A DNA stretch of 64,000 nucleotides from JACKJP01 sp050249695. GTDB lineage: Bacteria > Pseudomonadota > Alphaproteobacteria > Rhizobiales > Tepidamorphaceae. The notes below the pieces were generated by a model. That model saw only the letters and a program-made list of their open reading frames with translations. It did no database searches and was not told the origin of the DNA. The stretch lies in assembly GCA_050249695.1 (NCBI GenBank), contig JBFWQA010000005.1, positions 1-64,000 on the forward strand, in the 5' to 3' direction. The stretch's first letter is position 1; every line of letters begins with the position of its first letter. This document shows positions 1 to 8,260 of this stretch, in pieces. A program made the translations under genes and the position numbers.

Positions 1-83
1 TGACTAGCCGTGATGATCACGATTGCTCATGAGGAACATACCCCACTTCACGGCACCAGTGGCGAACGACATCGATAATTTCT

Positions 84-281
84 ATGCAATATCAGCATCA
101 TAAACGACACACTTGCATGCTCCACAATCACCCGAGCGGCGATCCGGCGCCCTCCGGCGCCGACATCGAGATGACGCGCCAGCTCGCAGATATCGCAAAG
201 CCGCTCGGCATCTCGCTGCACGACCACATCATCGTCGGCAAGGAAGGCCACGCCTCGCTCAAGGCGATGAAGCTGATCTGA
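84..281 (+). pseudogene. radC: RadC C-terminal fragment (JAB/JAMM domain), truncated
   Basis: The last ~55 residues match the RadC carboxy end: the H-x-H-x7-S-x2-D metal-binding core of the JAB/JAMM fold is present (HNHPSGDP, then S and D), followed by the usual IAKPLGI..HDHIIVGK..HASLK tail. The part upstream of HNHP has no RadC character: the conserved helix and the catalytic Glu are missing, and an in-frame stop lies at 30-32. The first ~110 bases are visibly AT-richer than the rest of the window. I read this as the 3' remnant of radC left by a recombination or insertion event. RadC function is unsettled even when the protein is intact, and this copy cannot be active. It could be a fragment whose other half lies elsewhere. 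Confidence 0.8.
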
Positions 282-294
282 CGAGAAGGCCGCT

Positions 295-594
295 TCAGGC
301 GTCGATCGCGACGACGACCGGACCGGAAACCGGATCGGTCACACCGAGCCCGCCGCCGAGATCCTCCAACAGGTCCCGGAACGTGTTCAGCAAGCCGATC
401 ATGGCCGGTCTCGCGGCGGCCAGACTGTCCATGTCCTTCCATTCGCCGATCATGCAGAAAGTGCGCTCGCCGGTTTGCACCAGCGAACCTTTCACGAAGC
501 CGGCCACTTTGAGGTCGGCCTTCTCATGCGCTTCCACAAATGCTTTTTCCTTGCCGGGTTTCGTACGAAACCGGACGACGTTGAATGCAGCCAT
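295..594 (-). CDS. Antibiotic biosynthesis monooxygenase (ABM) domain protein
   Basis: Small 99-residue cytoplasmic protein with the pattern of the dimeric alpha/beta ABM ferredoxin-like fold: N-terminal strand AAFNVVRFRTKPGKE, middle segment TFCMIGEWKDMDSL, C-terminal helix. Related proteins include quinol monooxygenases, heme-degrading enzymes and many single-domain proteins of unknown role, so no substrate can be given. The ATG at 594 is preferred over a TTG at 606. It is transcribed alone, toward the radC remnant, with a 124-base gap to the ABC permease gene. The family call is fairly safe; the function is open. Confidence 0.7.
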   Translation of the reverse strand: MAAFNVVRFRTKPGKEKAFVEAHEKADLKVAGFVKGSLVQTGERTFCMIGEWKDMDSLAAARPAMIGLLNTFRDLLEDLGGGLGVTDPVSGPVVVAIDA

Positions 595-718
595 GGGACG
601 ATCCAAAACACCAGGGTTGATGCCGATAAAGGACGTGAGCGATTTCCCCTACGTCAGGGGTCAGCCTATCAGCAGACGCGGGCCGCGGCAATCAGACGCA
701 AAGCGCGCAGGGGCGCCG

Positions 719-1678
719 TCAGGCCCTGATTTCCTGCCGCTGGAACGAGACATAGGCGACGGTGAACAGCAGGACCACAGCCGCGATCATCCCGGCGAGC
801 TGCGGCCACACCAGCCTCAGGCTTTCCGACAGCGGCAGCGGCGAGCCCATCAGCGCGTTCTTCAACTGGCTGGTGAAGATCGGGCCGAAGGCGCGCGTCG
901 TCGGGTTCAGCAGGCCCAGCGTCATCTCGTCATAGAGCGTCTGCGGCGAGACGCGGGCGATGCCGCGCTGCAGCTCGATGAAGCGCAGTTGCGACACCGG
1001 GTCGTAGATATCCACATGAACGAAGGCGCTCGCGATCAGGGGCGCCAGCATCGACCAGAAGATCGTGAAGATCAGCCAAAGGGCGAGCGCGGCCAGCGCC
1101 GATGTCGCGGGAGACCGGAACAGGGTGGAGAAAACCAGCGAAACCGCCAGCCAGATGCCCGCATAGACGAAGGACGCCAGCAGGAAGGCGAGCCCGCGGA
1201 CGATCTCCTCGCCGCCCGGCGGCAGGCCGAGCAGCAGGATGCCCATGCCGGTGACAAGCAGCCACAGCGTCAAAAGGCACATCGCGATGACGAGAAGCCC
1301 GCCGAGGAATTTTCCCGTCAGAAACGCATCGCGGTAGATCGGTTGGGCCAGCACCCGCGAGAGCGTGCGCCTGTTGTATTCGCCGTTGATCCCGTCGAAG
1401 CCGAGCGCGATGGCGACGAGCGGCAGCAGGAAGCCGAGAAACGCGACGAATGACGGCAGCGGATCGCGCGCCGTTGTGAACAGGCTGAGAAACAGGAACT
1501 GGTCTTCGCTGACGGTCGCCTTGATCTGGCCGATAGCGGCGTAGACCGCGCCGATCGCGGTCAAGAGGATGAGCAGCAGCACGAGATGGATTCGCGCGCT
1601 GGTCATGTGATCAGCCGCTTCCTTCAGCGCGATGGTGGAAAGACCCGTGAACGGGGAGCCTTCACGCTGCCTCGGCAT
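719..1678 (-). CDS. ABC-2 type transporter permease (NosY-like)
   Basis: Integral membrane permease of 319 residues. It has a first hydrophobic helix near residues 28-48 (IHLVLLLILLTAIGAVYAAI), a long loop, and five further hydrophobic segments in the arrangement of single-subunit ABC-2 permeases such as NosY, including the typical EYNRRTL..VLAQPIYR cytoplasmic segment. The ATG at 1678 is chosen because AGGAG sits 7 bases upstream; it overlaps the 3' end of the ATPase gene by 17 bases, which suggests translational coupling. Last gene of a three-gene leftward operon with the ATPase and a NEW3-domain exported protein. Substrate unknown; nothing nearby points to copper loading of nitrous oxide reductase. 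Confidence 0.85.
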   Translation of the reverse strand: MPRQREGSPFTGLSTIALKEAADHMTSARIHLVLLLILLTAIGAVYAAIGQIKATVSEDQFLFLSLFTTARDPLPSFVAFLGFLLPLVAIALGFDGINGEYNRRTLSRVLAQPIYRDAFLTGKFLGGLLVIAMCLLTLWLLVTGMGILLLGLPPGGEEIVRGLAFLLASFVYAGIWLAVSLVFSTLFRSPATSALAALALWLIFTIFWSMLAPLIASAFVHVDIYDPVSQLRFIELQRGIARVSPQTLYDEMTLGLLNPTTRAFGPIFTSQLKNALMGSPLPLSESLRLVWPQLAGMIAAVVLLFTVAYVSFQRQEIRA

Positions 1679-2621
1679 CTTTCTTCTCCTGCACGTCGCC
1701 CGCAGTCTGGAAATAGCGGACATAGACCTCGTCCAGCGTGGTGCGCCGGATCGACATGTTCATCAACGCCCCGCCGGCCTCCACGATGCGCCTGGCGATC
1801 TGCGGCCTGACATCCGCATCGGCGTCGACCCGCCAGAGGCCGTCTCCGGCCGCGGTGATGCCGGTGATGTGTTCGGCGCCCTCCAGGACGGAAGCTACAT
1901 CGACGCCCCCGGCCTCGACCTCGACCTCATAGGCGCCGCCGAGCACCGCACTCGTCAGGTCGCTGACACGGCCGGTCAGCCCGATGCGCCCCTTGTTGAA
2001 CAGCGCCACCCGGTGGCAGACGGCCTGCACCATGCTGAGGAGATGCGACGACAGGACGATCGTCATGCCGTCCTGGGCCAGCGTGCCGATGAGCGCCAGC
2101 AGTTCCTGTGTCGCCTGCGGATCGAGACCGCCCGTCGGCTCATCCAGAATGGCGATATCGGCATTCTTGAGAATGACTTCCGCTAGGCCGAGCCGCTGCC
2201 GCATGCCGCGCGAAAAGGTCCCGACTCGCTTGTCCGCGACGTCGGCAAGGCGGACCCGGCTTAACGCCGTTATTATCCGCCCTGCCGCGTCGGTCCCCCG
2301 CAGCCCCGCCAGCCGCGCCGTATAGGCGAGATTTTCCCGCGCCGTCATGGCATCGTAGAAGCCGACTTGGTCGGGCAAATAACCAACCCGGCTTTTGACG
2401 GCGAGCGGCTGGCGAAGAGGATCCAGTCCATTGACCCGCACTTCTCCCTCGGTCGGCTCGGTCAGGCCGAGCATCAGCAGGATGGTCGTTGTCTTTCCCG
2501 ATCCGTTCGGACCGAGCAGTCCGAACACCTCACCCTTTTCCACGCAAAGGTCGACGTGATCGACGGCGGTGAAGCCGCCATAGCGTTTCACCAGCCCCTT
2601 TGTTTCGATGACCGGGCTCAT
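1662..2621 (-). CDS. ABC transporter ATP-binding protein (NosF-like)
   Basis: Cytoplasmic ATPase of 319 residues that pairs with the ABC-2 permease encoded just downstream. The nucleotide-binding motifs are all visible: Walker A GPNGSGKT at residues 38-45, signature FSRGMRQR near 137, Walker B and D-loop ILDEPTGGLDP near 157, and the H-switch in VLSSHLL. A C-terminal ~100-residue extension follows the catalytic core, as in CcmA/NosF-type exporters. The start overlaps the stop of the upstream NEW3 gene by four bases (ATGA), so the three genes form one operon. Transport substrate not deducible. Confidence 0.9.
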   Translation of the reverse strand: MSPVIETKGLVKRYGGFTAVDHVDLCVEKGEVFGLLGPNGSGKTTTILLMLGLTEPTEGEVRVNGLDPLRQPLAVKSRVGYLPDQVGFYDAMTARENLAYTARLAGLRGTDAAGRIITALSRVRLADVADKRVGTFSRGMRQRLGLAEVILKNADIAILDEPTGGLDPQATQELLALIGTLAQDGMTIVLSSHLLSMVQAVCHRVALFNKGRIGLTGRVSDLTSAVLGGAYEVEVEAGGVDVASVLEGAEHITGITAAGDGLWRVDADADVRPQIARRIVEAGGALMNMSIRRTTLDEVYVRYFQTAGDVQEKKDAEAA

Positions 2622-3835
2622 CTGCGGCCATACCTTGACACGGAAAAGCCGAGCACGACGAAGGCGGCAGCGATCACGCCGAGACCGGCGACGCCCCAGA
2701 GCGTTGATGTCGACACGGTGACGCGAAAATTGGAGTTGTCGGAAACGCCGTCGCCATGGCTTCGGATCTGCACGACATAGTCGCCGGCGATCGACTTGGT
2801 CGAGGGCGTGATCGAGACGGTGACCTGTTCGCTTTGGCCCGGCGCAATCTCCGCGATCTTCTCGGGAGAAAAGGTCACTTTCCAGTCCTGCGGCGGATTG
2901 GCCGAGAATCCTATGCCTTCGGCGGCCGCCGTGCCGGTGTTCTTGAGGGTGAAGTTGAAGGTGCGTTCCCTGCCGGCGGTCGCATCGCCTGAGACCCGAC
3001 CATCCGGCCCTGCCAGATCCAGCGCCGGCTGCCCGGTAATGTCGAGGACCAGTTGCTGGGTGGCCTTCGCCTCGTCGCCGGCCGCCGCGATCAGGATCGG
3101 ATATTGCCCGGCCGCGACATCCTCCGGCGGCTTCACGCTGACCTTCAGGCTCTTCGACTTGCCGGCATCGAGGGGAAGGCTCGTCAACTCCTGCGAACCA
3201 TAGGCTTCCTTGAACGTCACCTGAAAGCCGGCGGGCGCCTTGGAGAGCAGATTGACGACGGCGTCCGCCTGCCCGTCATTGCTCGCCTTGACCTGGAATT
3301 CGAATGCCGACTTTGCCGAGCCGCGAAGCGCCGGGAGTTCCGGCTTCAGGGTCAGTTCCGCGGGCCGCACCTCAGCGATCTGGAGCGTCACCGGCAGTGT
3401 CAGCACGCGCTCTCCGGTATCGGCCGCGACCGTGAAAGCATATCCCTTCTTGGCCGCGTCTGCAGGCGGCGTCACGCTGAGTTTCAGATCAACGCTCTGC
3501 CCGGTCTGGGCCATCGCCGCGACGACATCGTGGCTGTCGCCGACGATCTCCCATTTCCAGCCTTCGGGCAGGCCGTTGACCGCCAGTTGCACCCGTTGCG
3601 GCGGCAATCCGTTGTTGACCAGTTTCAGGTCGAGATCGACCTTCTTGCCCGCCTGTGTCGCAAATTCGGGGAAAGGCGTCGTCAGCCACAGGCCCTTTGG
3701 AGCCGTAGCGGTCGCTGCCATGCTGTCGGCGTTCTGGGCCCGCGCCGGTAAGATAGCTGCCCCGGCGACCGTGGCGGCTGCCACGAGCACAATGAATGCA
3801 TGCCTGCGGATGGGAAATCCTGGCGCGAACTTCAT
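2618..3835 (-). CDS. Exported NEW3-domain protein, membrane-anchored
   Basis: Protein of 405 residues with an N-terminal signal peptide (basic start, hydrophobic run, likely cleavage after ILPARA near residue 33) and a C-terminal transmembrane helix (about 377-398) ending in a short basic tail, so the body is periplasmic. The body holds three beta-sandwich repeats of about 100 residues (roughly 50-155, 160-265, 270-370) with the NPCBM-associated NEW3 pattern (VKNxG, FSANPPQDWKVTFSPE, GQSEQVTVSITPS). First gene of the operon with an ABC-2 ATPase and permease, so it is probably an accessory substrate-binding or wall-facing component. Many homologs are annotated only by domain. Confidence 0.8.
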   Translation of the reverse strand: MKFAPGFPIRRHAFIVLVAAATVAGAAILPARAQNADSMAATATAPKGLWLTTPFPEFATQAGKKVDLDLKLVNNGLPPQRVQLAVNGLPEGWKWEIVGDSHDVVAAMAQTGQSVDLKLSVTPPADAAKKGYAFTVAADTGERVLTLPVTLQIAEVRPAELTLKPELPALRGSAKSAFEFQVKASNDGQADAVVNLLSKAPAGFQVTFKEAYGSQELTSLPLDAGKSKSLKVSVKPPEDVAAGQYPILIAAAGDEAKATQQLVLDITGQPALDLAGPDGRVSGDATAGRERTFNFTLKNTGTAAAEGIGFSANPPQDWKVTFSPEKIAEIAPGQSEQVTVSITPSTKSIAGDYVVQIRSHGDGVSDNSNFRVTVSTSTLWGVAGLGVIAAAFVVLGFSVSRYGRR

Positions 3836-4031
3836 GGGTTTCCTCCAGATGTCGTACGGCCTGTCTGCGATGACGATGCCGGGTGCCCCGAAACAACCCG
3901 AAAGAAAAGTTGAGCACCGAAGGGAGGCGCGAAATGTGGCGCGAATGCGGCGCCAACATTAACATTTCTTAATATTATCTCATGTTTTACAATAGGTTGT
4001 GCGCATCGCAATCATGAGGAGCGTCTTTCAT

Positions 4032-4051
4032 ATTTCGACTTTAATCGAAAT
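4032..4051. promoter_or_regulatory. ArsR-type operator palindrome
   Basis: A perfect inverted repeat with arms ATTTCGA and TCGAAAT separated by six bases lies 39 bases upstream of the arsR start. It has the shape of an ArsR/SmtB operator. A TTGACG hexamer (4056-4061) directly downstream can serve as the -35 element, so a bound repressor would block the promoter. The site is also in the region shared with the divergent NEW3-ABC operon, which it could influence. Confidence 0.65.
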
Positions 4052-4090
4052 TCTGTTGACGCGGCGGCGCGACGGGATCAATTTATTTCC

Positions 4091-4399
4091 ATGATTCTGG
4101 AAAGAGCGGCCACGCAACTGGAAGCGCTGGGAAATCCGACCCGGCTGGATATCTACCGCCTGCTGGTGCGGGCGGGAGAGGATGGCCTTTCCGTCGGCAG
4201 GATTCAGCAACGGGTCGGCATTCCCGGTTCGACTCTTTCGCACCATTGCAAGTGCCTGGCGGCCGCCGGCCTCATCACGCGCGAAAGGCGGGGAACGAGC
4301 CTCATTTGCCGTGCCGATTATACCAGCATGAACGCGCTCGTCGGCTTCCTGGCGGACGAGTGCTGCGCGGATGCGCAACCGGCACGGGCAGATGACTGA
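4091..4399 (+). CDS. arsR: ArsR-family transcriptional repressor
   Basis: Winged-helix repressor of 102 residues: LGNPTRLDIYRLL opening helix, recognition helix SxxSHHxKxLxxAGL at 48-61 and wing RRGTSLICR. Cysteines lie at 53 and 55 in the recognition helix, 73 in the wing and a vicinal pair at 91-92 in a C-terminal DECC motif. Some As(III) sensors of the AfArsR type use such a C-terminal pair. Trivalent arsenic or antimony would then release it from the operator at 4032-4051. The stop overlaps the start of the MFS gene by eight bases, giving one coupled transcription unit. No clear Shine-Dalgarno precedes the ATG. The inducer is inferred, not shown. Confidence 0.8.
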   Translation: MILERAATQLEALGNPTRLDIYRLLVRAGEDGLSVGRIQQRVGIPGSTLSHHCKCLAAAGLITRERRGTSLICRADYTSMNALVGFLADECCADAQPARADD

Positions 4400-5621
4400 C
4401 ACCGCAGCGCCCCCGCTGGCGATCGTCGGCCTCGGCCTGACCCAGATCGTCGGCTACGGCACGCTCTATTACAGCTTTCCTATTGTCGTCCCTGCGATTG
4501 CATCGGAACTGATGATTTCGCCGCAATGGGTGTTCGCGGTGCTCTCTGCGGCGTTGCTGCTGGGCAGTCTGGTGGCGCCGACCGCCGGGCGCCTCGCTGA
4601 CCGCTTGGGTGCGGCCCGGCTGATGGCCGCGGGCTCGGCCGCGGCAGCGCTCGCGCTGGTCGCCGCAGCGGCGGCGCCCGGCGCCATATCGCTGTGCGCG
4701 GCATTCGTCTTCATGCAACTGGCCGCCTCGTTCGTACTCTACGCAACGGCCTTCGTCGCCATCGTGCAGATCGGTCCGCATGGCGCCCAGCGAGCCATCG
4801 TTTACCTCACCCTTATCGCCGGATTCGCGTCCACGATTTTCTGGCCGTTCGCCGATTTTCTGCACGGGCACTTCTCATGGCGCGGCGTTTTCCTGGTCTT
4901 CGCGGCGCTACATCTTTTCCTCTGCCTGCCGATCCATGCCGCGCTGACGCGCCTTTCGCGCCGACGCCAACGCGCGCGCGCGCTCGACCCGCTCCCTGAC
5001 TTCCAACCCGATGAACCCGCCCTCGATCCCACGCGCGCCCGCGCGTTCTTTCCGGTGCTCCTGTTCGGCTTCGCCGCGGAAGGTTTCGTGCTCGCCGCCA
5101 TCCTTCTGCACATGGTTCCGCTGGTCGACACGCTCGGTCCAGCGGGCGCCGGCGTCGCGCTCGCCACGCTCTTCGGCCCTGCCCAGGTCGCCAGCCGCCT
5201 CGTCAACATGGTCTTCGGCGGCCGGCTGCCGCAACGCCACCTCGCCGTCATCGCCGCAATCCTGATGGCTGTGGCGCCGCTGCTGTTGATCTTCGGCGCA
5301 CCCTGGCACCTGCTCATTGCCGGCTTCGTCTTCCTGTTCGGGCTGGGTAGCGGGCTCACCAGTATCGTGGGCGGGACGCTGCCGCTCGAGCTCTTCGGGC
5401 GCATCGGCTATGGCGCGCGCGTGGGGTGGGTTGCCGGCGCGCGCCAGTTCAGTTCGGCGCTTGCACCCTTCGTTTTTTCGGTGCTGATGGGTGCGACTTC
5501 GCCGGAATTCGCGCTCTGGAGCGTCGTCATCGTCGCGGTCACGGGTCTGTCGGCGTTCATCGCGATCGCCGCGGTTGCGGATCGGGCAACCATGCGTCGG
5601 ACGAACGCTCATCTCCGGTGA
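4392..5621 (+). CDS. MFS efflux transporter, arsR-linked
   Basis: Twelve-helix major facilitator protein of 409 residues. The loop between helices 2 and 3 carries the MFS motif A-like segment GRLADRLGAARL, and the halves are joined by a charged cytoplasmic linker rich in Arg and Pro (about 195-225). The ATG at 4392 is used because it overlaps the arsR stop. Under ArsR control, a role in export of trivalent arsenic/antimony or an organoarsenical is the natural guess, comparable to MFS pumps described in arsenic operons, but the sequence itself does not fix the substrate. No arsC, arsB/acr3 or arsH lies nearby. Confidence 0.75.
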   Translation: MTDTAAPPLAIVGLGLTQIVGYGTLYYSFPIVVPAIASELMISPQWVFAVLSAALLLGSLVAPTAGRLADRLGAARLMAAGSAAAALALVAAAAAPGAISLCAAFVFMQLAASFVLYATAFVAIVQIGPHGAQRAIVYLTLIAGFASTIFWPFADFLHGHFSWRGVFLVFAALHLFLCLPIHAALTRLSRRRQRARALDPLPDFQPDEPALDPTRARAFFPVLLFGFAAEGFVLAAILLHMVPLVDTLGPAGAGVALATLFGPAQVASRLVNMVFGGRLPQRHLAVIAAILMAVAPLLLIFGAPWHLLIAGFVFLFGLGSGLTSIVGGTLPLELFGRIGYGARVGWVAGARQFSSALAPFVFSVLMGATSPEFALWSVVIVAVTGLSAFIAIAAVADRATMRRTNAHLR

Positions 5622-5719
5622 AATGGAGGACGGCTGTTCTTTCTCCCGCGGCCAAAACTGCCTGTTCGTTTCCCGCAATTCCGACCCGGAGGCTCGCGCG
5701 CACGAACGCCTAATTGTTG

Positions 5720-5735
5720 TGCATCGGCCGGTGCA
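5720..5735. promoter_or_regulatory. Near-perfect palindrome upstream of the Anbu operon
   Basis: Sixteen-base inverted repeat TGCATCGGCCGGTGCA with a single internal mismatch, in the 240-base gap between the MFS gene and the ATP-grasp gene, about 127 bases before the operon start. It could be a regulator site or the foot of a small hairpin. No convincing -35/-10 pair was identified in this gap. Confidence 0.3.
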
Positions 5736-5861
5736 TTGCTCCAACTTAGGCACTCGAATCGCCATCATTGCCTCTATTTTTGGCAACGATCCCCTCGACA
5801 TTTGCGTTGCTGCCCGTCACGATTGAAACAACGGGAATAAATCAGGAATGGAAGGTCCAGT

Positions 5862-7286
5862 TTGCCGGTAACCAGGGCGTTTGACGAGATGTGGGGGAAG
5901 GATGGCCGGTGCCGGGCCGGATACGAGGCCATCGACGAATTCCTGCAATCGACCACGCCTGAAGTTCTCGCAAGCCGCCGCGCGGAAGCCGAACTTCTGT
6001 TCCGCCGCATCGGCATCACCTTCGCCGTCTATGGCGAGGCTGACGCTGAAGAGCGCATCATCCCCTTCGACATCATCCCCCGCGTCATCACCCGTCCGGA
6101 ATGGGACAGCCTTGCCGCCGGTCTGGAACAGCGGGCCCGGGCGATCAACGCGTTCCTCGCCGATCTCTACGGCCCCCGCGAGATCCTCAAGGCCGGCATC
6201 GTTCCCGAAGAGCTGATCTACGCCAACCCTGCCTTCCGGCCCGAAATGATGGGGATGAAGATCCCCCACGACATCTATGTGCCGATCGCCGGCATCGACA
6301 TTGTCCGGGTCGACGCGGATACGTTCTACGTGCTGGAAGATAATGCGCGCACGCCTTCCGGCGTCTCCTACATGCTTGAGGACCGGGAGATCATGATGCT
6401 CCTGTTCCCGGAGCTGTTCTCGCGCATGAAGGTCGCCCCGGTCGACATCTATCCGGACGAACTGCTGGCGACGCTCACCTCGATCGCCCCGGCGAACGCG
6501 CCCGGCGTGCCGACGGCGGCGCTGCTGACGCCCGGCCCCTTCAACTCGGCCTATTACGAGCACTCCTTCCTTGCCGACAGACTCGGCATCGAACTCGTAG
6601 AAGGGAGCGACCTCTTCGTGGACAACGAGATCGTCTACATGCGCACCACGCAGGGGCCGCAGCGGGTGGACGTCATCTACCGCCGGCTCGACGACGACTT
6701 CCTCGACCCCCTCGCCTTCCGGCCGGATTCGGCGCTCGGCGTGCCGGGACTGATCGCCGCCTATCGCGCCGGAAACGTGACGCTCGCCAATGCTGTCGGC
6801 ACCGGGATTGCCGACGACAAGGCGATTTATTCCTACATGCCCGAGATCGTCCGCTTCTACACCGGGTCCGACGCATTGCTGCAAAACGTGCCTACATGGC
6901 GCTGCCGCGAGCCCGAAGCATTGGCTTACGTGATCGACCATCTGTCCGAGTTGGTCGTCAAGGAAGTTCACGGCTCCGGCGGCTACGGCATGCTCGTCGG
7001 CCCCGCCGCCGACAGGAAGACGATCGAGGAGTTCGCCAAACGGCTGAAGGCGAAGCCCGACAATTACATCGCCCAGCCGACCCTCTCCCTCACGACGACG
7101 CCGACCTTCATCGATCAGGGCATCGCGCCGCGCCACGTCGATCTGCGCCCTTTTGTGCTGACAGGGGCCGACAAGGTCCGGATCGTGCCGGGCGGCCTCA
7201 CCCGTGTCGCGCTGAAGGAAGGCTCGCTCGTGGTCAATTCCAGCCAGGGCGGCGGCACCAAGGATACCTGGATCGTCGATATCTGA
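5862..7286 (+). CDS. Circularly permuted ATP-grasp protein (DUF404/DUF407)
   Basis: Protein of 474 residues from the circularly permuted ATP-grasp family that accompanies Anbu proteases. Family landmarks include the early FRRIGITFAVYG segment, PFDIIPRVI, ADLYGP.EIL, VDADTFYVLEDNARTPSGVSYMLE, VKEVHGSGGYGMLVGP (nucleotide-binding glycine loop) and a C-terminal GG.TRVALKEGSLVVNSSQGGG. ATP-grasp enzymes usually ligate a carboxylate to an amine; the substrate is unknown here. The start is a TTG at 5862 with GGAAGG six bases upstream; the first ATG in frame (5889) lacks a good ribosome site. First gene of the operon with the alpha-E, transglutaminase and Anbu genes. Confidence 0.88.
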   Translation: MPVTRAFDEMWGKDGRCRAGYEAIDEFLQSTTPEVLASRRAEAELLFRRIGITFAVYGEADAEERIIPFDIIPRVITRPEWDSLAAGLEQRARAINAFLADLYGPREILKAGIVPEELIYANPAFRPEMMGMKIPHDIYVPIAGIDIVRVDADTFYVLEDNARTPSGVSYMLEDREIMMLLFPELFSRMKVAPVDIYPDELLATLTSIAPANAPGVPTAALLTPGPFNSAYYEHSFLADRLGIELVEGSDLFVDNEIVYMRTTQGPQRVDVIYRRLDDDFLDPLAFRPDSALGVPGLIAAYRAGNVTLANAVGTGIADDKAIYSYMPEIVRFYTGSDALLQNVPTWRCREPEALAYVIDHLSELVVKEVHGSGGYGMLVGPAADRKTIEEFAKRLKAKPDNYIAQPTLSLTTTPTFIDQGIAPRHVDLRPFVLTGADKVRIVPGGLTRVALKEGSLVVNSSQGGGTKDTWIVDI

Positions 7287-7300
7287 ATCGGTAGTGACCT

Positions 7301-8242
7301 ATGCTGAGCCGCACGGCGGAAAACCTGTTCTGGATGTCGCGCTATGTGGAGCGTGCGGAAAGCCTTGCGCGCATTCTCTACGCCACCTCGCGCATCGCCG
7401 CGACGCCGACCCTGACGCGTGAGGGCTCCAATGAATGGGAGTCGGCACTGCGCACCGCTTCTGTGCTGGACGAATTCCATGCGATCTATGACGAGGCAAA
7501 CGAATCCAACGTCCTGGAATTCCTCGCCTTTTCTCAGGAGAATCCGAGCTCGATCCGCTCGTGCTTTGAACGCGCCCGCATCAACGCGCGCGCCGTGCGT
7601 ACCGCGCTCACCATCGAGATCTGGGAAGCGATCAACAGCAGCTGGATCGAACTGCGCAAATTCGAGCGGTCTGGCTTTGCCGCCCGCGATCTTTCACGCT
7701 TCATCAACTGGGTGAAGGAGGTCTCGCTTCGGGTCGACGGCTCCGCCTACCGGACGATGCTGCGTAACGACGCCTTCTATTTCTCCCGGCTCGGCGTCTA
7801 TCTGGAGCGCGCCGACAATACCGCCCGCATTCTCGATGTGAAGTATCATATTCTGTTGCCGGAATCGGAGCCGGTCGGCGGCGGCGTCGACTACTATCAA
7901 TGGTCGTCGCTGCTGCGCGCGGTTTCCGCCCATACCGCCTATCACTGGATTTATCGGGACGCGGTGAAACCCTGGAACGTCGCCGACCTGCTCATACTGC
8001 GCCGCGAAATGCCGCGCTCCATGGCCCGCTGCTATGAGAACCTGGTCAATGTGCTCGATGCGATCGCCCGCGCCTACGGCCGTCAGGGGCCTTCGCAGCG
8101 CCTTGCCCGGCGTACGCACGGCCAGTTGCTGAATGTGCGCATTGACGACGTGTTCCAGAACGGAATGCACGAGTTCCTGTCCGGCTTCATCGACGACAAC
8201 AATGCGCTCGGCCAGGCGATCACGGACCAGTATTTGAGCTGA
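7301..8242 (+). CDS. Alpha-E domain protein (DUF403)
   Basis: Cytoplasmic all-helical protein of 313 residues. It opens with MLSRTAENLFWMSRYVERAE, the hallmark of the alpha-E family, and continues with LARILDV-type and IEIWEAINSSW helices. The gene lies 14 bases after the ATP-grasp gene. In established contexts the alpha-E protein, permuted ATP-grasp and transglutaminase are nearly always together, and the trio has been proposed to form a peptide-ligation or modification system. The individual role of alpha-E is unknown. No membrane segments or signal peptide are visible. Confidence 0.88.
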   Translation: MLSRTAENLFWMSRYVERAESLARILYATSRIAATPTLTREGSNEWESALRTASVLDEFHAIYDEANESNVLEFLAFSQENPSSIRSCFERARINARAVRTALTIEIWEAINSSWIELRKFERSGFAARDLSRFINWVKEVSLRVDGSAYRTMLRNDAFYFSRLGVYLERADNTARILDVKYHILLPESEPVGGGVDYYQWSSLLRAVSAHTAYHWIYRDAVKPWNVADLLILRREMPRSMARCYENLVNVLDAIARAYGRQGPSQRLARRTHGQLLNVRIDDVFQNGMHEFLSGFIDDNNALGQAITDQYLS

Positions 8243-8260
8243 GCGGACTGGGATCAGGCG

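Noticed and set aside
3959..3972. TTAA-CATTTC-TTAA, resembling a CtrA box
   Set aside because: The spacer is six, not seven, bases, and the neighbouring genes are an ABC exporter and arsR.
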